This document shows positions 43,246-52,308 of a DNA stretch of 64,000 nt, one piece after another. The DNA comes from Nitrospiraceae bacterium (GTDB taxonomy: Bacteria; Nitrospirota; Nitrospiria; Nitrospirales; UBA8639). The position numbers were made by a program, and so were the translations under genes. The notes under the pieces are model-generated. The model worked only from the letters and a program-made list of their open reading frames with translations, did no database searches and was not told the DNA's origin. The stretch covers positions 496,001 through 560,000 of the forward strand of contig JACKFE010000001.1 of assembly GCA_020632635.1 (NCBI GenBank), in the 5' to 3' direction. Position 1 is the first letter of the stretch. Each line of letters begins with the position of its first letter.

Positions 43246-44169
43246 TTACCGTTCCCCGAGAATTTTCAATTCCAACTCCAGATGAATTCCCAATTTTTTT
43301 GCCACCAATCCTCTGACTTTTCGGATCAGGGCTAAAACATCCGAGGCCGTCGCATGGCCTTGATTCACAATGAAATTGGCATGTTTGGTCGAAATTTCGG
43401 CGTCCCCGACACGCAGGCCCTTCAACCCGAGGGATTCCACCAGTTTCCCGGCCGATTGCCCTGTGGGATTTTTAAAGACCGATCCCGCATTGGGAAGCGT
43501 TAAGGGCTGGGATTCCTTGCGGTATTGCAAATAGGATTTGGTGACCTGCTCAATCTGTTCCCTGGCCGCCGCCTTCAACTGAAACCACGCGCCCACGACA
43601 ATCCCTTTGGGCAATACTGTTTTTCGATATGAAAAGGTGAGCGCAGAGGCTTCGATCCGCATCCGGCGCCCTCGTGAATTCACAAAATCCACGGACTGCA
43701 ACGCGTCCTTCATTTCGCCCAGCCTCGTCCCGGCATTCATGGCCACTCCACCCCCGACCGTTCCAGGAATCCCGGCGGCCCATTCCATCCCCGACAACTG
43801 ATGCCGGACGGCATATTGCATCAAAACGGGCATGCGCACACCGGCCTCAGCATAGAGGCACTCTGCCGCATCCTTCCGGGTGGCCGTTAAATGTTTCAAT
43901 TGGATGACAATTCCTCTAATGCCTTTATCCCGCACGACCACATTGGTTCCGCCCAAAACCACCACCGGCACATGTTGGGTTCTCGCACCCAGAAGGATCC
44001 GCGCCACATTCGCAATATCCTTGGGGGCCACCAGGACATCCGCAGGTCCCCCAACCTGTAGGGAAGTCATCGTCGCTAACGGAACTCCCCACTCGATGTC
44101 GCCTTCCACATCCTGCAAGGCCCGCAACAGACGATCTTTCCCTGTGGTCTCTTTTGCGCTGATTCCCAT
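43246..44169 (-). CDS. murB: UDP-N-acetylenolpyruvoylglucosamine reductase
   Basis: 307 residues. FAD enzyme reducing the enolpyruvyl group to give UDP-MurNAc. FAD-binding VVVLGGTNVVVRDKGIRGIV, GIPGTVGGGVAMNAG, and the proton-donor Ser in NAGSVFKNPTGQSAGKL indicate the type II MurB without the extra loop. C-terminal AEISTKHANFIVNQGHATASDVL is standard. Between murC (45-base gap) and ddl. Confidence 0.97.
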   Translation of the reverse strand: MGISAKETTGKDRLLRALQDVEGDIEWGVPLATMTSLQVGGPADVLVAPKDIANVARILLGARTQHVPVVVLGGTNVVVRDKGIRGIVIQLKHLTATRKDAAECLYAEAGVRMPVLMQYAVRHQLSGMEWAAGIPGTVGGGVAMNAGTRLGEMKDALQSVDFVNSRGRRMRIEASALTFSYRKTVLPKGIVVGAWFQLKAAAREQIEQVTKSYLQYRKESQPLTLPNAGSVFKNPTGQSAGKLVESLGLKGLRVGDAEISTKHANFIVNQGHATASDVLALIRKVRGLVAKKLGIHLELELKILGER

Positions 44170-44214
44170 ACGTGGTGATACTCGGGTGAAGCCCTCGCAC
44201 TCCGACGAACTCTC

Positions 44215-45594
44215 CTATAGATTAGCCAGAATCTCTTTGCCGGTTTTCCACACGTCTCCGGCTCCCAGGGTCAGGAATACGTCCCCCTCCTGAAGCGCCT
44301 CTCTGATTTTTTGCGCCAAGGCCGGATCCCCATTCACCCAATGCACGGAGGGATGCCCGGCCTCTTTCATGGCCTGAGCCAGCATTTCGCCTGAAATACC
44401 CGGAATAGGTGTTTCGCCCGCGGGATAAATATCCATCACAAACACCATGTCTGCCTGGTCAAAGGCCTTGGCAAACTCACACACTAAATCCCGGGTGCGC
44501 GTATAGCGATGAGGCTGAAACAGCACGACCAGCCGTCGATTCCATCCGGCTTTGGCCGCAGCCAAGGTCGCCCGGATTTCCGTTGGGTGGTGTCCATAAT
44601 CATCGACCACCATGATCCCTTGTTTTTCTCCACGAATCTGAAACCGGCGTTCTACCCCTGAAAAGGCGGCGAGACCTGACCGGATATAATCAACCGAAAC
44701 TTCCAATTCCATGGCTACGCCAATCGCCGCCAAAGCATTGGCGACGTTGTGTACCCCAGGTATCCGGATACGAAAGGGGCCCAATTTTCGATCCCGATAA
44801 TGAGCACGGAATTCAACGCCCATAGCCTTGGGTTCAATATCCGTGGCATAAAAATCGGGAGTCAGCGTGCCGGAAAAATCACTGATGCCATAGGTTTGGT
44901 ACCGCTTCACAACTTTTGGCAATAACCCTCGAACCCAAGGATCATCGGCGCACAAAATGGCCGCTCCATAAAAGGGGACTTTATTAATAAATTCCACAAA
45001 AGCTTCCTGAAGTCCCTCCATGCTGCCGTAGTGGTCTAAATGTTCCCGATCCAAATTGGTTACCACGACGATGGAAGGGGACAACCGCAGAAACGAGCCA
45101 TCGCTTTCATCGGCTTCGGCAATGAGCAGATCGCTACGGCCAAGCCGGGCATGGGTTCCCATCGCATTGACCTTCCCCCCCACGACAAACGTGGGATCTA
45201 AGCCGGCCTCTGCCAGTATGGACGCCACCATGGAAGTCGTCGTCGTTTTGCCATGAGCTCCCGCAATCGCAATGCCAAACTTGAGGCGCATGAGTTCAGC
45301 CAACATTTCCGCCCGAGGGATCACGGGAATCACTCGCGCGCGCGCAGCCCGCACTTCAGGATTGGTTGATGCGATCGCCGAGGAAGCCACAACCACTTGC
45401 GCACCCTCCACATTGGATTCTTGGTGTCCGATGAAAACTTTTCCGCCCATTTCCTCCAGCCGGCGAATACTTTCGGAATAGGTGGTATCAGAGCCGGTGA
45501 CTTTGTACCCCAATGTCAACAAGACTTCCGCAATGCCGCTCATCCCGCTTCCTCCGATCCCAATCAAATGAATGTGCTGAATCTTTCGAAACAT
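44215..45594 (-). CDS. murC: UDP-N-acetylmuramate--L-alanine ligase
   Basis: 459 residues from ATG 45594, giving the family start FRKIQHIHLIGIGGSGMSGI; an in-frame reading to 45696 is rejected. Adds L-Ala to UDP-MurNAc. ATP loop GAHGKTTTTSMVA; AEADESDGSF; TNLDREHLDHYGS; DDYGHHPTEI; FQPHRYTRT. An upstream AAAGAA is a weak SD. The gap of 339 bases before it is the largest in the cluster. Confidence 0.96.
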   Translation of the reverse strand: MFRKIQHIHLIGIGGSGMSGIAEVLLTLGYKVTGSDTTYSESIRRLEEMGGKVFIGHQESNVEGAQVVVASSAIASTNPEVRAARARVIPVIPRAEMLAELMRLKFGIAIAGAHGKTTTTSMVASILAEAGLDPTFVVGGKVNAMGTHARLGRSDLLIAEADESDGSFLRLSPSIVVVTNLDREHLDHYGSMEGLQEAFVEFINKVPFYGAAILCADDPWVRGLLPKVVKRYQTYGISDFSGTLTPDFYATDIEPKAMGVEFRAHYRDRKLGPFRIRIPGVHNVANALAAIGVAMELEVSVDYIRSGLAAFSGVERRFQIRGEKQGIMVVDDYGHHPTEIRATLAAAKAGWNRRLVVLFQPHRYTRTRDLVCEFAKAFDQADMVFVMDIYPAGETPIPGISGEMLAQAMKEAGHPSVHWVNGDPALAQKIREALQEGDVFLTLGAGDVWKTGKEILANL

Positions 45595-45933
45595 AGGTTC
45601 TTTGACGCTCAAGTCCGCCCGAAGTATGGTTGGGAAACACTTGTAGACCTGATGTGACCAGGATGCACCGAAACCAGTGCGCGGGAAATGGGCCATTCAT
45701 TCTCTCGCCGGATATGGACTCGCTCAGCGTCCACCGCCTGTTCCCATACACCCACGGAAGCCCGTTCATGTTTCGTTGAATCTTGGTCATCATTCCCTCG
45801 AATTCTTCTGTGCGCCTTGAATTCGTCTCCTCTAGTTAAAGGTTGGACTACACGATGACTCCTTATTCTTTTCTATCTCGCTCGGCACTCTCAGCCAAGT
45901 ATCACCCATCCAAGATGTGTGCGCCTTTCGGCC
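45595..45933. other. 339-base gap between murG and murC
   Basis: The only long interruption in the dcw cluster. It holds an inverted repeat CGAATTC/GAATTCG (45799-45805, 45819-45825, 13-base loop), a 10-base direct repeat TGTGCGCCTT (45809-45818 and 45918-45927) and weak promoter-like hexamers on the minus strand (TTGGCT, 17 bases, TAGAAA). A 101-codon minus-strand frame from 45793 with an SD-like GAGGGA enters murC out of frame; it looks non-coding. Confidence 0.6.
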
Positions 45934-47016
45934 CTAGGCCGCAGCAGGCTTGAACATTGACAGGCAGGCTTGCACCATCTGTTCCGTCGCATGAACTTTC
46001 CGCAGAGCCCAGCTCCGCTCAGCCATGGCCTGTAACTGCTCCGGATGTGTCAGAAAATGCTCGATTTCCTCCGCAAGCCGGGCTCCTGTCAACTGGGCCT
46101 GCGCAATGACTCGCGCCGCGCCCTGGCCCACAACCGCTTGCGCATTCTTATCTTGGTGCTGATGAGTGGCTTGAGGGAACGGAATCAGAATTCCGACTTT
46201 TCCATAGGCTGCGAGTTCCGCCAAGGTACTGGCCCCGGACCGGCACACCACGAGATCCGCCCGCAATAATTGTTGGGGCATATCAAACAAAAATGGCTGC
46301 ACCTCCGCAGCAACTCCCATTCGGGCATATTCGGCTCGAACCCGCTCGTAATCAGCCGAGCCCGTTTGATGCGTAATGGTCAATTGGCGGATTCTCGCTG
46401 ATGAGGCGACCGCCTCTAACACGGCGGTATTAATAGCTTGCGCTCCCTGACTGCCCCCAAACACCAACACATGGGATACCATGGAGGGAACCGGTAACGG
46501 GTCCTCCAGAATAAACTCTTGTCTGACCGGGGTACCGATGACGTCCGTACGCTCTCCACGAAAAAACTGCCGAGCGCTTTCGAAGGCTAAGAAAATCCGG
46601 TCGGCAAATGGACTTAACACACGATTGGCAAATCCCGGCATGGCATTGGGCTCCAACAACACCCTGGGAATTCGTAATATCCAGGCCGCCAGAACGACGG
46701 GAGGACTAAAATATCCACCCGTTCCAATCACCAGGTCGGCTTTCCGTCTGCGCAGCAGGCGGATCGATTGCCAGAGAGACCTTGGGAGCATGGCTAACGC
46801 GCGCATCATCTCCAAAGGCCTTCGACCCACCAGGCCTTCCACCCGAATCCGTTCAAAGGCAAAGCCTTCGTTTTTCAAAATCTCTCCTTCAAGTGATTTT
46901 CCTGATCCGATAAACCACACCTGGCCTTGCGGATCACGACGCGCAAATTCTTTCGCATAGGCGATGGCCGGATAGAGATGGCCGCCGGTCCCCCCTGCGG
47001 CAATCACAATGTTCAT
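45934..47016 (-). CDS. murG: UDP-GlcNAc:undecaprenyl-PP-MurNAc-pentapeptide transferase
   Basis: 360 residues. Makes lipid II on the cytoplasmic face. AAGGTGGHLYPAIAYAKEF at the start, FGGSQGAQAINTAV, VCRSGASTLAELAAYGKVGI and IPFPQATHQHQDKNAQ are the donor and acceptor motifs. A hydrophobic patch (LAMLPRSLWQSIRLL) fits membrane association. 73 bases after ftsW. Confidence 0.97.
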   Translation of the reverse strand: MNIVIAAGGTGGHLYPAIAYAKEFARRDPQGQVWFIGSGKSLEGEILKNEGFAFERIRVEGLVGRRPLEMMRALAMLPRSLWQSIRLLRRRKADLVIGTGGYFSPPVVLAAWILRIPRVLLEPNAMPGFANRVLSPFADRIFLAFESARQFFRGERTDVIGTPVRQEFILEDPLPVPSMVSHVLVFGGSQGAQAINTAVLEAVASSARIRQLTITHQTGSADYERVRAEYARMGVAAEVQPFLFDMPQQLLRADLVVCRSGASTLAELAAYGKVGILIPFPQATHQHQDKNAQAVVGQGAARVIAQAQLTGARLAEEIEHFLTHPEQLQAMAERSWALRKVHATEQMVQACLSMFKPAAA

Positions 47017-47089
47017 TCATGGACTCTCCTCATAAAATAGACCACCGTCCAACCCTGCGTGATAACAGAACCCCCGCTTCCACCCTCGG

Positions 47090-48262
47090 CTATTCCCGAG
47101 CGGGAACCCGCCCCTGCCTGGCAATGCTCAGTAAAATTCCAATCGCCAACATCGTCGTCAACAACGAGGAGCCCCCGTAACTGACCAGGGGCAACGTCAA
47201 GCCTTTTGTGGGTAACATTCCACACACCACCCCGACATTAATCAGGGCCTGGAATCCCACCAATAGGGTAATGCCCAGGGCCAGATACCGACCAAACAGA
47301 TCAGGAGCCAATGCCGCAACTCGAAAGCCTTTAAACACCAAAATGGCAAATAACGCCAGGAGCCCCGAGGTGCCCATCAGACCCAGCTCTTCTCCTATCA
47401 GGGCAAAGACAAAGTCCGTATGGCCTTCCGGCAAATACAGTAATTTTTGCTGGCCCTGCCCCAATCCCACACCAAACACCCCGCCATGTTTCAAGGAAAT
47501 CAGGGATTGAACCAATTGGTAGCCTGCTCCATCTCGAACAGGCCAGGGATCCCAAAATGTCATGAATCGCTCGACACGTTCGGGGCTGATCCAAATGAGC
47601 GCTCCAAAGGCCGCCACCAACGGCATGCCCAGTATGGCCAAGTGCAAGAGACGCGCTCCTGCCAGATACACCATCGACAGAAACACCAACCCGATAACCA
47701 CCGTACTTCCTAAATCAGGTTCAACGACAATTAAGCCACAGATGACTCCCACCACCAACAGTGGAGGCAGAAGCCCCTGCTGCCAATCCGTCATCCGTCG
47801 ATTGGGGTTTGACAGGTAGGCAGCCAGATACAGCACGACTCCTAACTTGGCCATTTCAGTGGGTTGCACAGAAAAAAATCCCAAAGAAAACCATCGCCGA
47901 GCCCGATTCACGACGGTCCCCATACCCAACACTAACGCCAAACTCATGACACACAGGAGAATAATCACCGGAGCCCAAGCTTTCCATTTGGCATACGGAA
48001 CGTTCATCGCTCCAAACAAGACGCAGAATCCCAGAGCCATCCAGATGATTTGCCGTTGGAGGTAATAGGTAGACGTCTCTCCTAAGACACCACTGGCGCT
48101 GAACACCATCACCACTCCTCCCAGGGCAATCGCCAAGGTAATCCCTAAAATGAGCGGATCGACTCGCTGACGCCCAACGGTTGTCCGGTCTTCAAACAGG
48201 TCTGCCCACACACTGATATCCCGATGGGCATTACGACGTCGGAGTAAAGAGGTGAAGGCCAT
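47090..48262 (-). CDS. ftsW: SEDS-family peptidoglycan glycosyltransferase FtsW
   Basis: 390 residues, about ten hydrophobic segments. Polymerises lipid II at the septum with FtsI. A basic cytoplasmic start of ~40 residues precedes the first membrane helix. SEDS signatures: RARRWFSLGFFSVQPTEMAK, VVEPDLGSTVVI, and LPEGHTDFVFALIGEELGL; the C-terminus has GLTLPLVSYGGSSLLTTM. The ATG shares one base with the murD stop (TAATG). Confidence 0.96.
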   Translation of the reverse strand: MAFTSLLRRRNAHRDISVWADLFEDRTTVGRQRVDPLILGITLAIALGGVVMVFSASGVLGETSTYYLQRQIIWMALGFCVLFGAMNVPYAKWKAWAPVIILLCVMSLALVLGMGTVVNRARRWFSLGFFSVQPTEMAKLGVVLYLAAYLSNPNRRMTDWQQGLLPPLLVVGVICGLIVVEPDLGSTVVIGLVFLSMVYLAGARLLHLAILGMPLVAAFGALIWISPERVERFMTFWDPWPVRDGAGYQLVQSLISLKHGGVFGVGLGQGQQKLLYLPEGHTDFVFALIGEELGLMGTSGLLALFAILVFKGFRVAALAPDLFGRYLALGITLLVGFQALINVGVVCGMLPTKGLTLPLVSYGGSSLLTTMLAIGILLSIARQGRVPARE

Positions 48263-49683
48263 TAGGGCAACTCTCCCACAATGCGCTTAAATTCGAGCCC
48301 CCGGTGATGATAATTTCTGAACATATCGAAACTAGCGCAGGCCGGTGAAAACAACACCACATCTCCGGGAACAGCCGCTCGCACGGCTTGGGCCACCGCC
48401 TCCGTAAGGGTAGTAGCTACCGTCAGTGGCTTCACGCTGCCGAGCGCCGCCTGGATTTTTGGTGTGGCTTCGCCGATTACCACCAGATGTTTCACCCCAT
48501 GACGGATACTTTCCGCCAGTTGGGAGAAATCCCCGCCTTTATCCTTTCCGCCTACGATCAGAATTAACGGTTCCTGAAAACTTTGAATGGCCTTCAACGT
48601 CGCATCGACATTCGTCCCCTTGGAGTCATTGATAAATCGGATGCCCTGCCATTCCCGGACGGGTTCCAAGGCATGTTCAAAGGTGGGCGTGCGCTGCAAT
48701 CCTTGCACGATATCCGGGATGGAACACCCGCACAGCAACCCGACCCCGATGGCGACCATCGCATTAGCGACATTATGATCCCCGCGCAAGGGCAATTGGT
48801 CTCGCGTCATAATGGGGACATCACCCCCATTCATACGCGATCGAATCGTCTCCTGATCCACGTACAGACCACGCTCGACAGGCCCTTTCAAGCTGAAGGC
48901 ATACATCCGTGAAGGAGCCTTGGAGGCCATGGAACGCACTTCGCAATCATCCCAGTTGATCACCGCCATATCGCTCGCAGTTTGATTTTCAAAAATACGT
49001 TGTTTGGCGGCAATGTAATCGTCTTTGTTGGGATGACGATCCAAATGATCGGGAGTGACGTTGAGTAGAATGGCAATGGAAGGCCGAAAATGGTGGATCG
49101 TTTCCAATTGAAAACTGGATACTTCAGCAACAATCCATTCATAGCCCGGTTGCATGGAATGCGCTTCCGGCCTGGGAACGGCTTCACAAAGAGGTGTACC
49201 GAGATTTCCTCCAACAAAAACGTTCTTCCCGCTTTGTTGCAGAATGGCACCGATCAGACGCACCGTCGTGCTTTTGCCGTTCGTACCAGTCACGGCAATG
49301 ATGGGAACTTCCGTGAACCAACTCGCCAGTTCTATTTCGCCAATGACGGGGACTCCCCGCTTTTGGAGATTTCTGATTACCCGATGTTCTTTTGGCACAC
49401 CGGGACTGACCACCACCAGTTCCGCCCGTGAGCAGCCCTCCTCGGCCACGTCACCCAACAATACCTTGATACCCTCCTGGAGCAATCGATCACGTGTCTG
49501 TTGAACCTCATCTGTGACGCATTCTTCCACAATCGTCACCTCGGCCCCCCATGCCAGTAAAAGATTGGCAGCAGACTCTCCGCTTCGGCCTAATCCAAAG
49601 ACTGTCACAGGCCTACCCTTCCAATGCCGGATCGGGTTCACCCTCATAGGGTTCACGGACTCTTGCACTCCTTCCAACGCCAC
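48262..49683 (-). CDS. murD: UDP-N-acetylmuramoylalanine--D-glutamate ligase
   Basis: 473 residues from GTG 49683, or 461 from ATG 49647; SD evidence is weak for both. Adds D-Glu to UDP-MurNAc-L-Ala. VTVFGLGRSGESAANLLLAW, ATP loop VTGTNGKSTTVRLIGAI, VSSFQLETIHHFRPSIAILL, TPDHLDRH, and INDSKGTNVDATLKAI are diagnostic. Ten bases after mraY and overlapping ftsW by one base. Confidence 0.95.
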   Translation of the reverse strand: MALEGVQESVNPMRVNPIRHWKGRPVTVFGLGRSGESAANLLLAWGAEVTIVEECVTDEVQQTRDRLLQEGIKVLLGDVAEEGCSRAELVVVSPGVPKEHRVIRNLQKRGVPVIGEIELASWFTEVPIIAVTGTNGKSTTVRLIGAILQQSGKNVFVGGNLGTPLCEAVPRPEAHSMQPGYEWIVAEVSSFQLETIHHFRPSIAILLNVTPDHLDRHPNKDDYIAAKQRIFENQTASDMAVINWDDCEVRSMASKAPSRMYAFSLKGPVERGLYVDQETIRSRMNGGDVPIMTRDQLPLRGDHNVANAMVAIGVGLLCGCSIPDIVQGLQRTPTFEHALEPVREWQGIRFINDSKGTNVDATLKAIQSFQEPLILIVGGKDKGGDFSQLAESIRHGVKHLVVIGEATPKIQAALGSVKPLTVATTLTEAVAQAVRAAVPGDVVLFSPACASFDMFRNYHHRGLEFKRIVGELP

Positions 49684-49693
49684 GAGAACGCCC

Positions 49694-50770
49694 TCAACGG
49701 AGCTTCAAGGTACTAATACTCAACAGGCCCAGGATAATAGCCAGGATCCACAGTCTGACAACGACTTTGGGTTCCTCCCACCCTTTCATTTCAAAATGAT
49801 GATGAATGGGAGCCATCAGAAAAATCCGCTTCCCTCGGGATTTGAAAGATAACACCTGAAAAATGACCGAGACGGCTTCCATGACAAACACCCCACCCAC
49901 CAACACCAATAACAATTCATGCTTGCACACCACGGCCACTGTCCCCAAAGCCGCCCCTAGTGGCAAGGAACCCACATCCCCCATAAACACCGATGCCGGA
50001 TACGTATTAAACCAAAGAAAGCCGAGACCCGAACCAATAATGGAGGCCGTCAATACCGACAACTCTCCAGCCCCTTCGATGTGAGGAATAAGCAAATACT
50101 CCGAGACCAGACGGTTGCCGACGGCCCAGGCCACCACCGTATACGCCATGGCGGCAATAATCACTGGCCCGACCGCCAAACCATCAAGGCCATCGGTCAA
50201 ATTGACGGCATTGGAACAACCGACAATCACCAAAACGGCAAAAGGGATATAGAAAATCCCCAAATCCGGCGTGAAATTTTTAAAGAATGGCACACTCAAC
50301 TCAGTGGAATACGCCGGTGATAAATAAAAAAATAATCCAATGCCCAAGGCGACGCCTAATTGCCCTACAAACTTTTGCCCTGCAGTCAACCCTTTTGAGC
50401 GCCCTTTCAGAATTTTGATATAGTCGTCCACAAACCCAACCATCCCGAATCCCACGACCGACAACAACACCAGCCAGACATACAGATTCGTCACATCCGC
50501 CCACAGCACCGTAGACAGCACCACTGAAAAGATAATCAGGACTCCACCCATCGTCGGCGTTCCTGATTTACTCAAATGCGACTGCGGTCCGTCTGTGCGA
50601 ATCTTTTGCCCCAATTTAAGGGCTTGCAACCGCTTAATCATGGGAGGAGTAAAGAAAAACACCAAAAGAAATGCCGTGATCGCGGCATAAATCATCCGGA
50701 AGCTAAGATATTTAAAAACATTAAAGAGTGCGATGTCCCCATGAAGGGGATAGAGCCAGAGATACAGCAT
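49694..50770 (-). CDS. mraY: Phospho-N-acetylmuramoyl-pentapeptide-transferase
   Basis: 358 residues, about ten membrane helices. Transfers phospho-MurNAc-pentapeptide to undecaprenyl phosphate, giving lipid I. RTDGPQSHLSKSGTPTMGG, FVDDYIKILKGRSKGLTAGQ (catalytic DD), NAVNLTDGLDGLAVGP, and FMAPIHHHFEMKGWEEPKVV (partial, near the end) are all present. 108 bases after murF. Confidence 0.98.
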   Translation of the reverse strand: MLYLWLYPLHGDIALFNVFKYLSFRMIYAAITAFLLVFFFTPPMIKRLQALKLGQKIRTDGPQSHLSKSGTPTMGGVLIIFSVVLSTVLWADVTNLYVWLVLLSVVGFGMVGFVDDYIKILKGRSKGLTAGQKFVGQLGVALGIGLFFYLSPAYSTELSVPFFKNFTPDLGIFYIPFAVLVIVGCSNAVNLTDGLDGLAVGPVIIAAMAYTVVAWAVGNRLVSEYLLIPHIEGAGELSVLTASIIGSGLGFLWFNTYPASVFMGDVGSLPLGAALGTVAVVCKHELLLVLVGGVFVMEAVSVIFQVLSFKSRGKRIFLMAPIHHHFEMKGWEEPKVVVRLWILAIILGLLSISTLKLR

Positions 50771-50877
50771 AAAATTACGCTACCTCAATTCGCGCCAGAA
50801 GGTTTTGTGCTCGACTTGATCCATCCCCTCGTAGCGGTAAACGCCGACATGAAACCAATCTCCAGAAGACCTTCCGC

Positions 50878-52293
50878 TCATGCCCGTTTCACGACCTCCC
50901 AGACTCTTTCCATCATTGCTCCCCGCGACGCTTTGACTAAAACAATATCTCCCCGCTTGGCGAGTGTTTTCAGCACATGCCCCGCCTCGACAGCATCCTG
51001 GGCCTCCGAAATATGGATCGTTCGGCTCGCCTTTTCTGCGCCCCGTTTCATATCCCTGGCAAACCGTCCGCAGGCGACCAAATGCGAAACACCTTTTTTC
51101 GCGGCATACCGTCCAATCTCCTGATGAAACGTGGACTCTTGGGGACCTAATTCCAACATGTCCCCCAAAACAGCAATGGTCCGCCGATTTGGATCGAGAT
51201 CCACCAGGACATCTAGCGCCGCTTTCACCGAGGCTGGATTGGCGTTGTAACAGTCCCACAGATATACCACTCCCGCCCGCCGCCGAATTTCAGAGCGCAT
51301 GGGAGCTGGTCGAAACCTCGCAAGTCCTTCAAGAATCCTGGGAATCGATACACCCAACGCCCACCCTGTCGCGGCTCCAGCCAACGCATTGGAAACATTA
51401 TGTTGCCCCATGGCATTGACCACCGCCTGCCTAGGCTTCTTCATATGTGGGAAGGACACCAAGAATGCAGTCTTCCGACCATCCCATGTGACATGAGACC
51501 CTCGAACATCCGCTTGCTTGGAAAATCCAAAAGACACGATTGAGCAATGAGCTTTCCGCGCAAACTGCGAAAAATAGCGATCATCCGCATTAAGAATGGC
51601 CATGCCGTCTTTCGGCAAGCATGGCAATAATTCCCGCTTTGAGGCCGCCGAACGGGCCAGCGTTCCATAAAACTCCAAATGATCGGGACCGACATTGGTG
51701 ATGACTCCGACTGTGGGCTGAGCAATCTCACATAGTCTGGTAGTTTGCCCAACCTGATCCACTCCCATCTCCACCACTGCCGCCTGATGCCCACCATGCA
51801 GACGCAAGAGCGTCTTTGGTACCCCTACCGCATTATTGAAATTTCCCTGAGTCTTTAACACTCGCCATTTAGCACCCAAAACACCACCGACCATTTCCTT
51901 GGTTGTCGTTTTTCCATTACTCCCCGTAATCGCCACCACTGGAATGAGATGACGTTGCCGATGAAAGGCGCCCAAGTCTTGATAGGCTCGAAGCGTGTCC
52001 TTCACCGCGACTAGGGTAAAGGAGGTACATACGGCTCCTGCCTTACGAATGCTTCGTAAAACTTCCCAGGCTTGCGACTCCGCCACCACGGCTCCTGCAG
52101 CCCCTCCCTGACAGGCCTTCACCACAAAACGGTGCCCATCAAACTGTTCACCCTGTAAGGCGAGAAATAACTCTCCCCGCGTGATGTGTCGCGAATCCGT
52201 TTGAATCCCGCGAAACCGCCGCCGACTTCCTCCGCCTGTCACGAGGGTACCTTGCGTCGCTTGCACAATCTCTTCCAATTCAAAAGCAGCCAT
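50878..52293 (-). CDS. murF: UDP-N-acetylmuramoyl-tripeptide--D-alanyl-D-alanine ligase
   Basis: 471 residues. Adds the D-Ala-D-Ala made by Ddl. FRGIQTDSRHITRGELFLAL at the N-terminus, ATP loop ITGSNGKTTTKEMVGGVL, VVEMGVDQVGQ, NVGPDHLEFYGTL, LWDCYNANPASVKAAL. C-terminal GDIVLVKASRGAMMERV. 15 bases after murE. Confidence 0.96.
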   Translation of the reverse strand: MAAFELEEIVQATQGTLVTGGGSRRRFRGIQTDSRHITRGELFLALQGEQFDGHRFVVKACQGGAAGAVVAESQAWEVLRSIRKAGAVCTSFTLVAVKDTLRAYQDLGAFHRQRHLIPVVAITGSNGKTTTKEMVGGVLGAKWRVLKTQGNFNNAVGVPKTLLRLHGGHQAAVVEMGVDQVGQTTRLCEIAQPTVGVITNVGPDHLEFYGTLARSAASKRELLPCLPKDGMAILNADDRYFSQFARKAHCSIVSFGFSKQADVRGSHVTWDGRKTAFLVSFPHMKKPRQAVVNAMGQHNVSNALAGAATGWALGVSIPRILEGLARFRPAPMRSEIRRRAGVVYLWDCYNANPASVKAALDVLVDLDPNRRTIAVLGDMLELGPQESTFHQEIGRYAAKKGVSHLVACGRFARDMKRGAEKASRTIHISEAQDAVEAGHVLKTLAKRGDIVLVKASRGAMMERVWEVVKRA

Positions 52294-52308
52294 AGGTTCC
52301 AGATTCCA

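Noticed and set aside
45488..45793. 101-codon minus-strand frame ahead of murC
   Set aside because: Has an SD-like GAGGGA but runs 107 bases into murC out of frame and shows no protein-like pattern.
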